DNA of 42,101 nt from CAYLNK01 sp964384675 (GTDB lineage Bacteria; Acidobacteriota; Thermoanaerobaculia; UBA5066), in the NCBI GenBank assembly GCA_964384675.1, contig CAYLNK010000014.1, forward strand, positions 1 through 42,101, read 5' to 3'. Position 1 is the first letter of the stretch; every line of letters begins with the position of its first letter. Positions 11,189 through 19,486 of this stretch are shown piece after piece. Under the pieces are notes generated by a model that was not told the DNA's origin, did no database searches, and worked only from the letters and a program-made list of their open reading frames with translations. The translations under genes were made by a program, and so were the position numbers.

Positions 11189-13978
11189 ATGCGTATGTCG
11201 ATCGCGTGCCGGGTGGCATTCGGCCTGTCTCTCGTCGTCTTCTCCGCGAGCCTCGAGGCCCGGGTCCTGTCGTACGCGCCGGTCACCGAGAAGCTCGCGA
11301 CGCCGGCCATTCAGCGTCGGACGAACCGGCGATACCTCCTGATCGAGCACGAGGCGCCGTTCAGCGCGATCCGGGGGCGCCTGGTCGTTCACGACTCGCA
11401 AGGGGAGGAGGATCCTCGCGTGGTCCGGTCGATCGGATCGGATCCGGTCGGCCTGGCGGCGGTCGCGGTACGGGAAGAGCCCGACGGGACGCTCCGGATC
11501 CTCGCCCTGACGGACGCCCGCTTCGGGGGGGACAACCCGACGTCGAGCTGGCGATGGGTTTACAGCCCCGACGGCGGGGCCACCTGGCGCGTCCTCGCCG
11601 TGCCGGCAAGCCAGTCCGTCGTCGGCTCGACGTGGAGGCCCGACCGGGGAGGACCGATTGCCCGGGCACGCGCCGCCCCGATCCAGATCGGCGACGCGGA
11701 GCGACCTTTCGCCTTCACCGACAGCCCCAGCCGTTTCCTGGCCCCCGGAGTCCGATCCGTCTATGCGGTCACGAAGGACGGCCAGACGCTCCATCTCATG
11801 GCCTCCGGCTTCCCTCTGCAGCTGGTGGGCTCGGATCGGGCGGGCGCGGTGCACCTGGTCGCCGTACTGGGGAGCGCGGGGGACGAGGTCTTCCGCATCG
11901 AGCCCTCGGGCGCGATCCCCAGGCTCTTCGTCGTGCCTGCCGGGTCGGGCGTCCTGGACGGCTTCCTGACCCCTGAGGGGGACGTCTACGTCAACCTTGG
12001 GGACGCGGACGGGGGAACGTCCGTCGGGCTCCATCGGAACGGATCGCCCTTCACCGTGCTGGCGCGGGCGCCCTGGACCGGACAGGCATTCGCGGTCCCG
12101 ACCGCCGACTTCGCGGGAGCCTGGATCGCGAAGCGCGAGACGGGCGCTCCCACGATCCTCTACGCCCACGCGCCGGGCGGGAGCGTCGCCGAGGCCTGGC
12201 GCGACGTCTCGGGTCCCGAGGTGGAGGCTCTGCACGCCGGCGCCTCCGGCAATAGGCTCCTCGTCCAGGTGCACAGGCCGCGCCTGATCGCATCGGCGCT
12301 CAGGAACGTGCCGACCGACCCGGCGATCGCCGTCTGGGAGGTGGGGCAGCCCGCTCCGACGCAGTACGACGAGCTGTACGTCGTCGAGTCCCCCTCCAAG
12401 GGCTTCGTTCACCTCGACGTGGAGAGCGTCGGCTCCGGAAGCTCTTTCGTCTTCGACTCGGGCTTCGATACGACCCTCGCCAGCGGCGGGGGACAGCCGT
12501 CCAGCGGGGGCTCGGGAGGGGGTGACGTGACGCAGGAGTGGGGCGTGGTCCGCGGCTCCCTGCGTCAGCGGCTCGTGGTCCCCGCGGTGGCGCGAGCCGA
12601 GGGGGCGCACGGCACCTTCTGGCGGACCGACCTCGTCCTCCAGAACGCTCTCGCCGTCTCCCAATCGGTCTCCCTGAGGTTCGTGCCGAGCGGCGAAGGG
12701 ACCGTCGCCCCGATCGTCCGGACCCTGCGCCTGGATCCGCGTGAGCTCCGTGTGGAGCCGGACCTGCTGCGCGGGATCTTCGGCCTCGAATCCGGCTCCG
12801 GGGCGCTGTTCCTGACGCCGGAGGGCGACGGGGCGATCCGGGCGACCACGCGCACCTACACGTCCTCGCCCGAGGGGTCTTATGGGATGGGTGTCGCGGC
12901 GGTCGACGTCCTGGCCGCGGCCTCCGCCCGCTTCCCGTTCACCTTCTCGGCCGCGATCCGGGGCGGGGGCTTCCGCTCCAACTTCGTCGTGGCCGACACC
13001 GCGGGGAGGGGAGCGGCGGCGACCCTGAGCCTCCTCTGCGAGGCGGGGGTCGAGGGCGTCGAGTCCGGGATCACGGCGCCGGTATCGGGTCAGATCCAGC
13101 TGACGGGCCTCTCGTCCTTCTTCGGGGTCCCGGCGTCGCGGAGTGGAGCCGTGATCTTCCAGCCGGTCTCCGGGCAAGCGGTCGCCGGCGTCATCGCCAT
13201 CGACGAACGCACGAACGACCCCACCTACTTTCCGCCCGACCTCCCGGCCTCGACCTTCCGGACGATCCCCGCGATCGTCCACCAGGACGGCGCGAACGGT
13301 GCCCGCTTCCGGAGCGACCTCTTCCTCGTGAACGTCACGGACCAGGCCCGGACCGTGCTGCTGCTGGCGAAACGATGGGACCGGAACGAAGACGAGAAGG
13401 CTCTGGGCGTCACGCTTCAGCCGCGTGAGTCGAGGACCATCCAGGACGCCCTCTCGGCGGGCTTCGGAATCGAGGGTGTCGCCCGTCTCCGGTACCAGTC
13501 GTTCCCCGTCGGCGTCCCCTTCGCGTCCGACGGCGTGCGTGTCACGTCCCGCACGTACACGGTGACACCCGAGGGCGGGACCTACGGCCTGCTGGTCCCG
13601 GCCCTCAACGCGCTCCAATCCGGCGGGACCGGGGAGACCCTCGAGATCCTCGGGCCGGTGGGAGGACGGGGCTTCCGGACGAACCTGTCCCTGGTCGAGC
13701 TGACCGCGCGGGCCGGAGGGACGCCCATCGCCGTGACGATCGAGGTCGTGAACGAGAAGGGAGCGCTCGTGGACACCTTCGTGGTGTCGCTTCCGTGGGC
13801 GGGCGGGCTCCAGATCGACGACCTCTTCCGGGCTCGCGGCCTCGGCGACGGGCCGACCGCCGCCCTCCTCCGGATCAAACCGGACATGGGGAACGTCGCC
13901 GCCTACGCGACGCTGCTCGACAACGGGACCAACGATCCGACCTACTTCGGCGCCTCGCTCGCCGCGCGTGAGCCGTGA
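11189..13978 (+). CDS. Large secreted repeat protein (Acidobacteria-type RTD/RSD repeats)
   Basis: A 929-aa protein with a signal peptide (residues 1-24). The first 450 residues look like a beta-propeller or sialidase-like head of uncertain family. From about 464 there are two tandem units of about 227 residues, each with an A subdomain (VVPAVARAEGAHGTFWRTDL near 464; IPAIVHQDGANGARFRSDL near 692) and a B subdomain (GGGFRSNFVV; GGRGFRTNLSLV). B units end in a TNDPTYF motif (twice). TYTSSPEG and TYTVTPEGG repeats mark the A/B boundary. Probably exported and adhesive or structural; that is inference. ATG 11189 has a GAGAGGGG ribosome site. A decayed copy of the last repeat follows directly. Confidence 0.8.
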   Translation: MRMSIACRVAFGLSLVVFSASLEARVLSYAPVTEKLATPAIQRRTNRRYLLIEHEAPFSAIRGRLVVHDSQGEEDPRVVRSIGSDPVGLAAVAVREEPDGTLRILALTDARFGGDNPTSSWRWVYSPDGGATWRVLAVPASQSVVGSTWRPDRGGPIARARAAPIQIGDAERPFAFTDSPSRFLAPGVRSVYAVTKDGQTLHLMASGFPLQLVGSDRAGAVHLVAVLGSAGDEVFRIEPSGAIPRLFVVPAGSGVLDGFLTPEGDVYVNLGDADGGTSVGLHRNGSPFTVLARAPWTGQAFAVPTADFAGAWIAKRETGAPTILYAHAPGGSVAEAWRDVSGPEVEALHAGASGNRLLVQVHRPRLIASALRNVPTDPAIAVWEVGQPAPTQYDELYVVESPSKGFVHLDVESVGSGSSFVFDSGFDTTLASGGGQPSSGGSGGGDVTQEWGVVRGSLRQRLVVPAVARAEGAHGTFWRTDLVLQNALAVSQSVSLRFVPSGEGTVAPIVRTLRLDPRELRVEPDLLRGIFGLESGSGALFLTPEGDGAIRATTRTYTSSPEGSYGMGVAAVDVLAAASARFPFTFSAAIRGGGFRSNFVVADTAGRGAAATLSLLCEAGVEGVESGITAPVSGQIQLTGLSSFFGVPASRSGAVIFQPVSGQAVAGVIAIDERTNDPTYFPPDLPASTFRTIPAIVHQDGANGARFRSDLFLVNVTDQARTVLLLAKRWDRNEDEKALGVTLQPRESRTIQDALSAGFGIEGVARLRYQSFPVGVPFASDGVRVTSRTYTVTPEGGTYGLLVPALNALQSGGTGETLEILGPVGGRGFRTNLSLVELTARAGGTPIAVTIEVVNEKGALVDTFVVSLPWAGGLQIDDLFRARGLGDGPTAALLRIKPDMGNVAAYATLLDNGTNDPTYFGASLAAREP

Positions 13979-14005
13979 CGTGATGCGGCTTAGGCGCGGA
14001 TTGGA

Positions 14006-14032
14006 GGACGGGCCGGCTCGACCGGCCCGTCC
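14006..14032 (+). terminator. Strong hairpin after the repeat-protein gene
   Basis: GGACGGGCCGG (14006-14016), loop CTCGA, CCGGCCCGTCC (14022-14032): a perfect 11-bp stem starting 27 nt after the stop codon. No T tract follows, so termination would be less efficient than at 11104. It separates the intact gene from its decayed copy. Confidence 0.55.
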
Positions 14033-14045
14033 CGTGTGTCGCCAG

Positions 14046-14394
14046 GGATCATCTTCCTGGACGAGAAGGGCGTCGTGCTCGACTTCTTCGAGATGTCGAT
14101 CCCGCTGGCGGGCGGGCTGCAGAACGACGACCTCTCCGGTCCCGCGGTCTCGGCGACGGCCCGGCCGCGGCGCTCCTCCGGATCACCCCGTTCTCGGGGA
14201 ACCTGGCCGCGTATGCGACGCTCATCGACAACGGCACCAACGACCCGACGTACGTCGCCGCCTCGCCTGCCCGGCCCTCGACGCCGATAGCGGCGTCGCG
14301 CGGACGCTCGGCGAAGAGCCCCTTTCAGCCCTCGGTCTGCGCGCCTGGCTCTCGGCGCCGATCGCCGTCGCTTCCACTTCGCCTTCCTCGCTAA
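14046..14394 (+). pseudogene. Frameshifted remnant of the secreted repeat protein's last repeat
   Basis: Translation from about 14046 gives LDEKGVVLDFFEMSIPLAGG and then NDDL, which matches VNEKGALVDTFVVSLPWAGG..DDLF near the C-terminus of the preceding gene. At about 14130 the copy has CTCTCC where the intact gene has CTCTTCC, a 1-nt deletion. After the shift the match resumes as LRITPFSGNLAAYATLIDNG and TNDPTYVAAS, against LRIKPDMGNVAAYATLLDNG. The tail after 14290 is not homologous and reaches TAA at 14392. No start, ribosome site or signal peptide is left. It is a truncated tandem duplicate in decay. Confidence 0.8.
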
Positions 14395-14401
14395 CACGCC
14401 A

Positions 14402-15304
14402 CTAGCGAGCGCTCTTCCCCTCTCCGAGGCCGTCCAGGAACTCCTTCGCCACGCTCGCCGCGCGCCGGTGCACCCGGTCGACCTGGTGGTCGAGCTTCTG
14501 CATCGTGACCTCGGTCAGCTTGCCGGAGAGCTCCTGGAGCGCCTCGCGCAGGCGCGGCTCCTTCACCAGGCACGCGTCCCGCACGACGAACGCCGCCTCG
14601 TACGGCGGGAAGCAACGCCGGTCGTCCTCGAGGAGCTTCACGTCGATCTCGTTGGTCGAAAGGAGGCCGTCCGTGGAGCGCACGGCCACCATGTCGACCT
14701 GCTTCTGGTGGAGCGCCTTGTAGAGGAGCTCGCGGTCCATCGACCGCGGAGCCCCGAAGAGGGGCAGGGAGTAGGTCTTCTGCAGGCCCGGGAGGCCGTC
14801 GGGCCTCTCGGCGAACTCCCCGTCGACTCCGAGTGTCCAGGCATCCTTTCGCTGCGCGGCCTCGCTCAGCGTGGTGATCCCCGTCGCACGCGATTCGCTG
14901 CCGCGGATCGCCAGCTTGAAGGAGCGGCTGAAGCCGAGGGCAGGCATCCAGACGAGCTTCCAGCGCGACCGGTACTCGGCCGCGACCTGGTCGTAGACGG
15001 CCCGCGGGTCGGTCGCGACAGGCAGCTTCAGGACGGCGGTCAGAGCGGTGCCGGTGTACTCGGGGACGAGGTCGATCTGTCCCGCCACCAGCGCTTCGTG
15101 CGCCGGGAGCGTCCCGCCGAGGTCCAGCCTGCGGGCGACGGTGACGCCGAGCCGCCGCTCGAGGTGCTGCGCGGCGATCTCGCCGAGGATCGTCTGCTCG
15201 GTGGAGGTCCCGGAGCCGACGGTGATCGAGGGCTTCCCCGCGCACGCGAAGGAGAGTGCCGCGAGGACCAGGGCGGCGCCGACGCCGGCTCGACGGAGGA
15301 TCAT
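14402..15304 (-). CDS. Glycine betaine/choline-type ABC substrate-binding protein (orphan)
   Basis: A 300-aa exported solute-binding protein of the OpuAC/OsmF class. After a signal sequence with a possible lipobox (LSFAC, imperfect) comes KPSITVGSGTSTEQTILGEI, the usual family opening, then HEALVAGQIDLVPEYTGTAL, which contains the conserved YTGTAL element. Such proteins bind quaternary amines for osmoprotection. No permease or ATPase gene is nearby, so its partners must lie elsewhere. Its ATG overlaps the trmO stop by 4 nt, an odd coupling for these two functions. Confidence 0.85.
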   Translation of the reverse strand: MILRRAGVGAALVLAALSFACAGKPSITVGSGTSTEQTILGEIAAQHLERRLGVTVARRLDLGGTLPAHEALVAGQIDLVPEYTGTALTAVLKLPVATDPRAVYDQVAAEYRSRWKLVWMPALGFSRSFKLAIRGSESRATGITTLSEAAQRKDAWTLGVDGEFAERPDGLPGLQKTYSLPLFGAPRSMDRELLYKALHQKQVDMVAVRSTDGLLSTNEIDVKLLEDDRRCFPPYEAAFVVRDACLVKEPRLREALQELSGKLTEVTMQKLDHQVDRVHRRAASVAKEFLDGLGEGKSAR

Positions 15305-15765
15305 GACGAGGCTGCCTCTCCCGAGCGGCGCGCGGCCGCGTCGCCGTGCCACCCGAGCCGCAACGACTCCGCGGGGATCCCCGACAGGTACGGCTTGAGG
15401 TCCAGAACCGGCGTTCCGTCCAGCATGTCGACCCCGCGCACGAAAAGGCGTGGCCCGTCGCGACGGAGGAGCTCGACCACGGTGAGGCCGATGGGGTTCG
15501 GACGCCACGGGGAGCGCGTCGCGAAGACGCCGTGAGGCCGGTCGTCGCACGGCGGCGTGCCGACGAGGGCGAACCCCTCCGAACGATGGAACGCCCAGAT
15601 GACGAAGAGGTGGGAGAAGCCCTCGATGTCGGTCAGCCCTTCCTCGAGCTCCGGGAGGATCTCGAGGACGCCCTCCGCGTCGTGCTTCGCGCCGGGCCCC
15701 TTGGGGACCTGCCCGACGTCCTGGAACGGGCTCCTCACGTGCCCGATGGCTCGCATCTCGAACAT
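15301..15765 (-). CDS. trmO: tRNA N6-threonylcarbamoyladenosine methyltransferase-like (TrmO/TsaA)
   Basis: A 154-aa protein of the TsaA/YaeB family, the short form without the C-terminal extension of E. coli TrmO. The signature GVFATRSPWRPNPIGL spans 79-94, preceded by GFSHLFVIWAFHRS. TrmO methylates the N6 position of t6A37 in tRNAs using S-adenosylmethionine. ATG 15765 is chosen: GGAGG lies upstream, and the family begins with a short MxxIGxVRSPF strand. A longer in-frame start at 15816 is less likely. It is coupled to the downstream binding-protein gene by ATGA. Confidence 0.88.
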   Translation of the reverse strand: MFEMRAIGHVRSPFQDVGQVPKGPGAKHDAEGVLEILPELEEGLTDIEGFSHLFVIWAFHRSEGFALVGTPPCDDRPHGVFATRSPWRPNPIGLTVVELLRRDGPRLFVRGVDMLDGTPVLDLKPYLSGIPAESLRLGWHGDAAARRSGEAASS

Positions 15766-15882
15766 GGGATCGCGCCTCCATCCTACGCGTTCGACCTCGG
15801 GGAGGTCCGCAATCATCCATCATCCCGCCGCCTCCGAACCGGAGAATCGTGACGGACACCGGCGGGCGGTAGGCCCGGTCGA

Positions 15883-15919
15883 TTGACATATTGATGCCCC
15901 AGGGGCACGCTTTGGTGCC
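15883..15919 (+). promoter_or_regulatory. vapBC promoter and candidate operator
   Basis: A consensus -35 TTGACA (15883-15888) is followed after 17 nt by CACGCT (15906-15911), 8 nt before ATG 15920. Two inverted repeats overlap the -10: TGCCCC-A-GGGGCA (15895-15907) and GGCAC-N6-GTGCC (15904-15919). This is where a ribbon-helix-helix antitoxin would bind to autorepress. There is no Shine-Dalgarno sequence, so the mRNA may be leaderless. Confidence 0.55.
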
Positions 15920-16159
15920 ATGAGGACCACGGTTCGGCTCCGCGACGATCTGCTCGAGAGGATGAAGAAGCGCGCCGCCGAGGAGCGCCGGACCCTGGCT
16001 TCGCTCGTGGAGGAGGGCGTCACCCTCGTCCTGGCGGGTCCGGCGAGGCCGCGCCGGGGCCGGGTCGAGGTGCCGGTGTCCCGAGCGTCCGGCGGCGTCA
16101 TGCCCGGCGTCGACCTCAACCGATCCACGGATCTCGAAGCGCTGCTGGAAGACGCTTGA
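15920..16159 (+). CDS. vapB: Ribbon-helix-helix antitoxin VapB
   Basis: A 79-aa protein. Residues 1-45 (MRTTVRLRDDLLERMKKRAA, then EERRTLASLVEEGV) are a ribbon-helix-helix DNA-binding domain. The C-terminal half, basic then acidic, is the flexible segment that would wrap and inhibit the toxin. Its stop overlaps the TTG start of the toxin gene (TTGA), so synthesis is coupled. It probably represses its own promoter through the overlapping inverted repeats just upstream. Confidence 0.88.
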   Translation: MRTTVRLRDDLLERMKKRAAEERRTLASLVEEGVTLVLAGPARPRRGRVEVPVSRASGGVMPGVDLNRSTDLEALLEDA

Positions 16160-16581
16160 TCCTCCCCGACGTGAACGTCCTGGTCCACGCGTTCCGGAGG
16201 GACGCTGCGGACCACGATCTCTGCCACTCCTGGCTCGGGCGCGTGCTGAACGGCGAATCCCGATACGGGATGTCGCCTCAGGTCCTGAGCGGAGTGGTTC
16301 GCGTCACCACCCATGCGAAGGTCTGGAAGCGGCCCAGCGCTCTCGCGGAGGTGCTCCGGTTCGGCGAGCTGCTGCTGGGCCAGCCCCATTGCGTGGTGAT
16401 CCAGCCGTCGGACGGTCACTGGCGGATCTTCAGCCGTCTCTGCCGGGAGGCCGACGCGAGGGGCAACCTCGTCCCCGACGCCTGGTTCGCCGCGATGGCG
16501 ATCGAGGCGGGATGCGAGTGGGTCACCCTGGACCGCGACTACGCGCGCTTCCCTGGCCTGAAGTGGCGCGCTCCCGACTGA
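16156..16581 (+). CDS. vapC: PIN-domain ribonuclease toxin VapC
   Basis: A 141-aa PIN-domain endoribonuclease. Acidic metal-site candidates are D5 (LPDVNVLVHAFR), D108 (NLVPDAWFAAMAIE) and D126/D128 (TLDRDYARFPGL). The usual mid-domain Glu is replaced by the VLSGVVRV segment common in one VapC subgroup. The predicted target is a structured RNA, often tRNA or rRNA in this family, not readable here. It starts at TTG 16156 overlapping the antitoxin stop. The stop is 6 nt from that of the convergent response regulator. Confidence 0.88.
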   Translation: MILPDVNVLVHAFRRDAADHDLCHSWLGRVLNGESRYGMSPQVLSGVVRVTTHAKVWKRPSALAEVLRFGELLLGQPHCVVIQPSDGHWRIFSRLCREADARGNLVPDAWFAAMAIEAGCEWVTLDRDYARFPGLKWRAPD

Positions 16582-16587
16582 CCGCCC

Positions 16588-17241
16588 TCACCCCGTCAGG
16601 ACGCCCCTCTTCAGCGCGTAGCGGATCAGGTCCGTGCGGTTGTGGAGGTCGAGCTTCTGCATCACGTGCTCGCGGTGGGACATCGCGGTCTTGACGCTCA
16701 CGTCCAGCTCGTCCGCGACCTCCTTGTTGGTGCGGCCCTCGGCCACGAGCTTCAGGACCTGCTTCTCGCGGTCGGTGAGCGACTCGTACGGGTCCTCCGA
16801 GCCGCCGGCCTGGGGGGAGGGCTCGCGCAGCGCGTCGCGGGCGATGGCGGGGTCCAGCACCAGGCCGCCGCGGAAGACGTTGCGGATGGCCGACGCCAGC
16901 TCGGAGCCGGCCGCCTTCTTCAGCACGTAGCCCGACACGCCCGCCTTCAGGAACCGCGTCACGTACTCGCGGTCGTCGTACTGGGTCAGGACGAGGATGA
17001 GCGTCCTCGGGCACCTCTTGCGGATCTCGAGCGTCGCCTCGAGCCCGCCGAGGCCGGGCATGGCGACGTCCATCAGCACGACGTCCGGGTCGAGCGCCAC
17101 GCACTTCTCGATCGCCTCGCGCCCGTCGGAGGCGTCGCCGACGATCTCGATGTCGGCGGCCAGGGAGAGGAGGGCGCGGATCCCCTCGCGCAGGAGCGCG
17201 TGGTCGTCGGCGATGAGGACCCGGATGCGGCCGGCCGTCAC
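16588..17241 (-). CDS. LuxR/NarL-type response regulator
   Basis: A 217-aa regulator. The receiver domain (5-120) has the acidic pair D12-D13, phosphoacceptor D58 (VVLMDVAMPG) and the conserved Lys in GYVLKKA. A LuxR helix-turn-helix occupies about 148-212 (LTDREKQVLKLVAEGRTNKE). GTG 17241 overlaps the stop of the kinase gene (GTGA), so this is its cognate partner. It is the last gene of the nine-gene operon starting with VorDA and may control that operon; the target is inference. Confidence 0.93.
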   Translation of the reverse strand: MTAGRIRVLIADDHALLREGIRALLSLAADIEIVGDASDGREAIEKCVALDPDVVLMDVAMPGLGGLEATLEIRKRCPRTLILVLTQYDDREYVTRFLKAGVSGYVLKKAAGSELASAIRNVFRGGLVLDPAIARDALREPSPQAGGSEDPYESLTDREKQVLKLVAEGRTNKEVADELDVSVKTAMSHREHVMQKLDLHNRTDLIRYALKRGVLTG

Positions 17242-18926
17242 GCGGGCACCTCGAAGGCGACGCGGGTGCCTCGGCCGGGAGCGGACTCGAGCGTCAGAGT
17301 CCCGCCCAGGAGCTCCACGCGCTCGCGCATGCCGAGGAGGCCGAGCCCGCGGCCCGAGTCCTTCGGCGCGGTCAGGTCGGCCGAGTCGAAGCCGGCGCCG
17401 TCGTCCTCGATCTCCACCGACACCCGCCCGTCCTTGTGGGACGCCTGGAGGAGCACGGTCTCGGCCCCGGCGTGCCGCTCGACGTTGGTGAGGGCTTCCT
17501 GCGCCACGCGAAAGACGGTCGTCTCCACCTCCGGCAAGAGGCGGTCGTCCAGCCCCTCGAACTCCATCCGCACCGCGACGCCGCGGGCCTCCAGGTGGCG
17601 GGCGACCCACCACTGGAGCGCGGCGACGAGGCCGAGGTCGTCGAGGACGGACGGGCGCAGGTCGTAGATGATGCGGTGCAGCTCGTCGAGCGCGCGGCTG
17701 CCCACGCCCTTCAGCTCCACGAGGCGGCGCTCGGTCTCCTCGCGGCTCTGGGCGAGCGCGGTCTCGACGCCGACCACCAGCGCGGCCACGGTCTGGCAGG
17801 TCTCGTCGTGCAGCTCGCGGGCGATGCGGCGGCGCTCCTCCTCCTGGGCGCCGATCACCTTGCGCAGCAGCAGGAGGCGGCGGGCGTCCTTCTCGGCGAG
17901 CTCTCCGTAGAGCGCCTGGAGCTGCCTCGTCCTCTCGGCGACCTTGCCTTCGAGGGCCTCGTTCGAGGCGGCGAGGGCCGAACGCATCGATTCCAGGGAG
18001 CGTCCGAGCCGCCCCACCTCGTCGTCGGGGAGAGACGGGACGGGGCTCGCGAGGTCTCCGCCGGCGATCCTCTCGGCGGCGCCGGTGAGGACCGCGATCG
18101 GCGAGAGGACGCTCCGCGCCGTGCCCCAGGCGAAGAGCAGCGTGACGCCGAGGAGCGCGGGGATCGCGAAGAGGAGGCGCGTGCGCAGCTGGAGCGCCGC
18201 TCCGAAAGCCTCGCTCCGCGCCTGGCGGAGACGGAGCGTCCACGGGAGGAGGGAGAGGGGCGCCGAGGTGAGCACCTCGGCATTCTCCGGCGGCGGGGTG
18301 CCGGCGGACGCGACGATCCGCCCGTTGCCGTCCAGCAGCTCGACGACGCCGCTCTCGCCGAGCCGATACGGCCGGAGGAGCGCGGAGAGCGACTCCGATC
18401 CCGCGCGGACCAGCCCACCGGCGGAGCCGTGGACGCCGCCGGCGCCGTCGCGCAGCGGGACGAAGAGCCAGAGCCGGTCGCCCTCCGGATGCGATACGGC
18501 GGGCGCCCCGGACCGGAGGGCGTCGGCCAGCGTCTCGAGAGGCTCGGGCGTGGACGGGGCGGATCCGGCCGGCTCCTCCCACACGATGGCGCCGGTGGCG
18601 TCCGCGAGGAAGACGCCCGAAAGAAGCCGGGAGCCGAGCCGGGTCGAGTGAAGCGTTCCGCGCTCCACCTCGAGCAGGTCCTGGGGACCGTCGGGCCGGC
18701 TGCGCACGCCGTAGAGTCCGCGCAGGTCCCGGCGAAGCGCGTCGTCCACGTGCTCCGCGGCGCTCCGGGCCAGAAGGAGCCGCTCTCCGACCAGCTGGCC
18801 GGTGAGGCGCGTCACCGCCCGCTCGCTCGCCCAGCCGAGGAGCGCGGCGGGGAAGAGCATCCCGAGCGCGACGAGGTGAAAGGCTCTCGTCCGGAGGCCG
18901 CGTCGGCCGAGCGGAGAGGACGTCAT
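17238..18926 (-). CDS. NarX/DesK-type membrane sensor histidine kinase
   Basis: A 562-aa kinase. TM1 lies at about 16-36, an extracytoplasmic sensor of about 200 residues resembles a Cache fold, TM2 is near 237-258, then a HAMP domain (about 258-312) and a coiled coil. The HisKA_3 box ERRRIARELHDETCQT carries phosphoacceptor H373. The HATPase shows an N-box (EALTNVERHAGA) and a GRGLGLLGMRER G-box. It overlaps both neighbours by 4 nt. With the response regulator it forms a complete two-component system. Its signal is unknown; the upstream peptidase and single-TM protein are candidates for input modules. Confidence 0.93.
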   Translation of the reverse strand: MTSSPLGRRGLRTRAFHLVALGMLFPAALLGWASERAVTRLTGQLVGERLLLARSAAEHVDDALRRDLRGLYGVRSRPDGPQDLLEVERGTLHSTRLGSRLLSGVFLADATGAIVWEEPAGSAPSTPEPLETLADALRSGAPAVSHPEGDRLWLFVPLRDGAGGVHGSAGGLVRAGSESLSALLRPYRLGESGVVELLDGNGRIVASAGTPPPENAEVLTSAPLSLLPWTLRLRQARSEAFGAALQLRTRLLFAIPALLGVTLLFAWGTARSVLSPIAVLTGAAERIAGGDLASPVPSLPDDEVGRLGRSLESMRSALAASNEALEGKVAERTRQLQALYGELAEKDARRLLLLRKVIGAQEEERRRIARELHDETCQTVAALVVGVETALAQSREETERRLVELKGVGSRALDELHRIIYDLRPSVLDDLGLVAALQWWVARHLEARGVAVRMEFEGLDDRLLPEVETTVFRVAQEALTNVERHAGAETVLLQASHKDGRVSVEIEDDGAGFDSADLTAPKDSGRGLGLLGMRERVELLGGTLTLESAPGRGTRVAFEVPA

Positions 18927-19486
18927 GGCAGGAGGCTCCCGGCCATCCGGAGGAGCTCGCCCCCGGGGCCCTCGTAACGGAGCGTGACGTGGCGATCTCC
19001 AACGGCGAGCGACAGCTCCTGCCACACCTCGCCGGACGGCAGACGCACGTCGCGGAGGAGGGCCGGCCGCCCTTTCACCTCGATCTGGCGCGGGTCGAAC
19101 TCCTCCCCGCGTGGGAGGAGCGTGCGGGTAGCGGCGCCAGGGGCGAGCGTCTGGACGAGGAGGAGGCGGTCGACCGACCCGCCCCGCCCCTCGAAGGAGA
19201 GGGCGGCCGCGCGGGGCGGTCCGGTCGCGGTCTTCACCTCGGCCGGGGGCCAGGCGAGGCGGTCGGGGAAATAGGCGGGAACGAGCAGCTGGACGCGCAG
19301 CTGGTGCTCGGCGCTCTCGACGCTGGCGTGGCGCACGACGCCTCGTGACGTGCCGGTGAGGAGCCCCGGGACCTCGTCGATCGCGCGGAGGACGCCGGCG
19401 ATGGAGAGCACCGCGAGGAGCCAGCCCCGGAAGAGCCGGCTCATCGATCCGGACGCAACGGAGGGCGGGGACGTGGGTTCGCTCAT
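18923..19486 (-). CDS. Uncharacterised single-TM protein between M56 peptidase and kinase
   Basis: A 187-aa protein of no family I recognise. One membrane segment (about 20-36, GWLLAVLSIAGVL) anchors a C-terminal, probably extracytoplasmic domain of about 145 residues rich in beta-strand patterns and containing VPAYFPDRLAWPP. ATG 19486 overlaps the M56 gene stop and its own stop overlaps the kinase ATG, each by 4 nt. The tight coupling suggests it acts with the peptidase or kinase, for example as a substrate or sensor partner; that is inference. An in-frame ATG at 19444 is an alternative start. Confidence 0.75.
   Translation of the reverse strand: MSEPTSPPSVASGSMSRLFRGWLLAVLSIAGVLRAIDEVPGLLTGTSRGVVRHASVESAEHQLRVQLLVPAYFPDRLAWPPAEVKTATGPPRAAALSFEGRGGSVDRLLLVQTLAPGAATRTLLPRGEEFDPRQIEVKGRPALLRDVRLPSGEVWQELSLAVGDRHVTLRYEGPGGELLRMAGSLLP

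Noticed and set aside
14291..14394. A separate small gene reading GVARTLGEEPLSALGLRAWL downstream of the pseudogene
   Set aside because: It looks protein-like in one frame but has no start, ribosome site or recognisable family; treated as part of the decayed region.
17360..17390. Another copy of the GGTCAGGTC palindrome arm
   Set aside because: A chance 9-base match inside the kinase gene; no inverted partner or interior homology.
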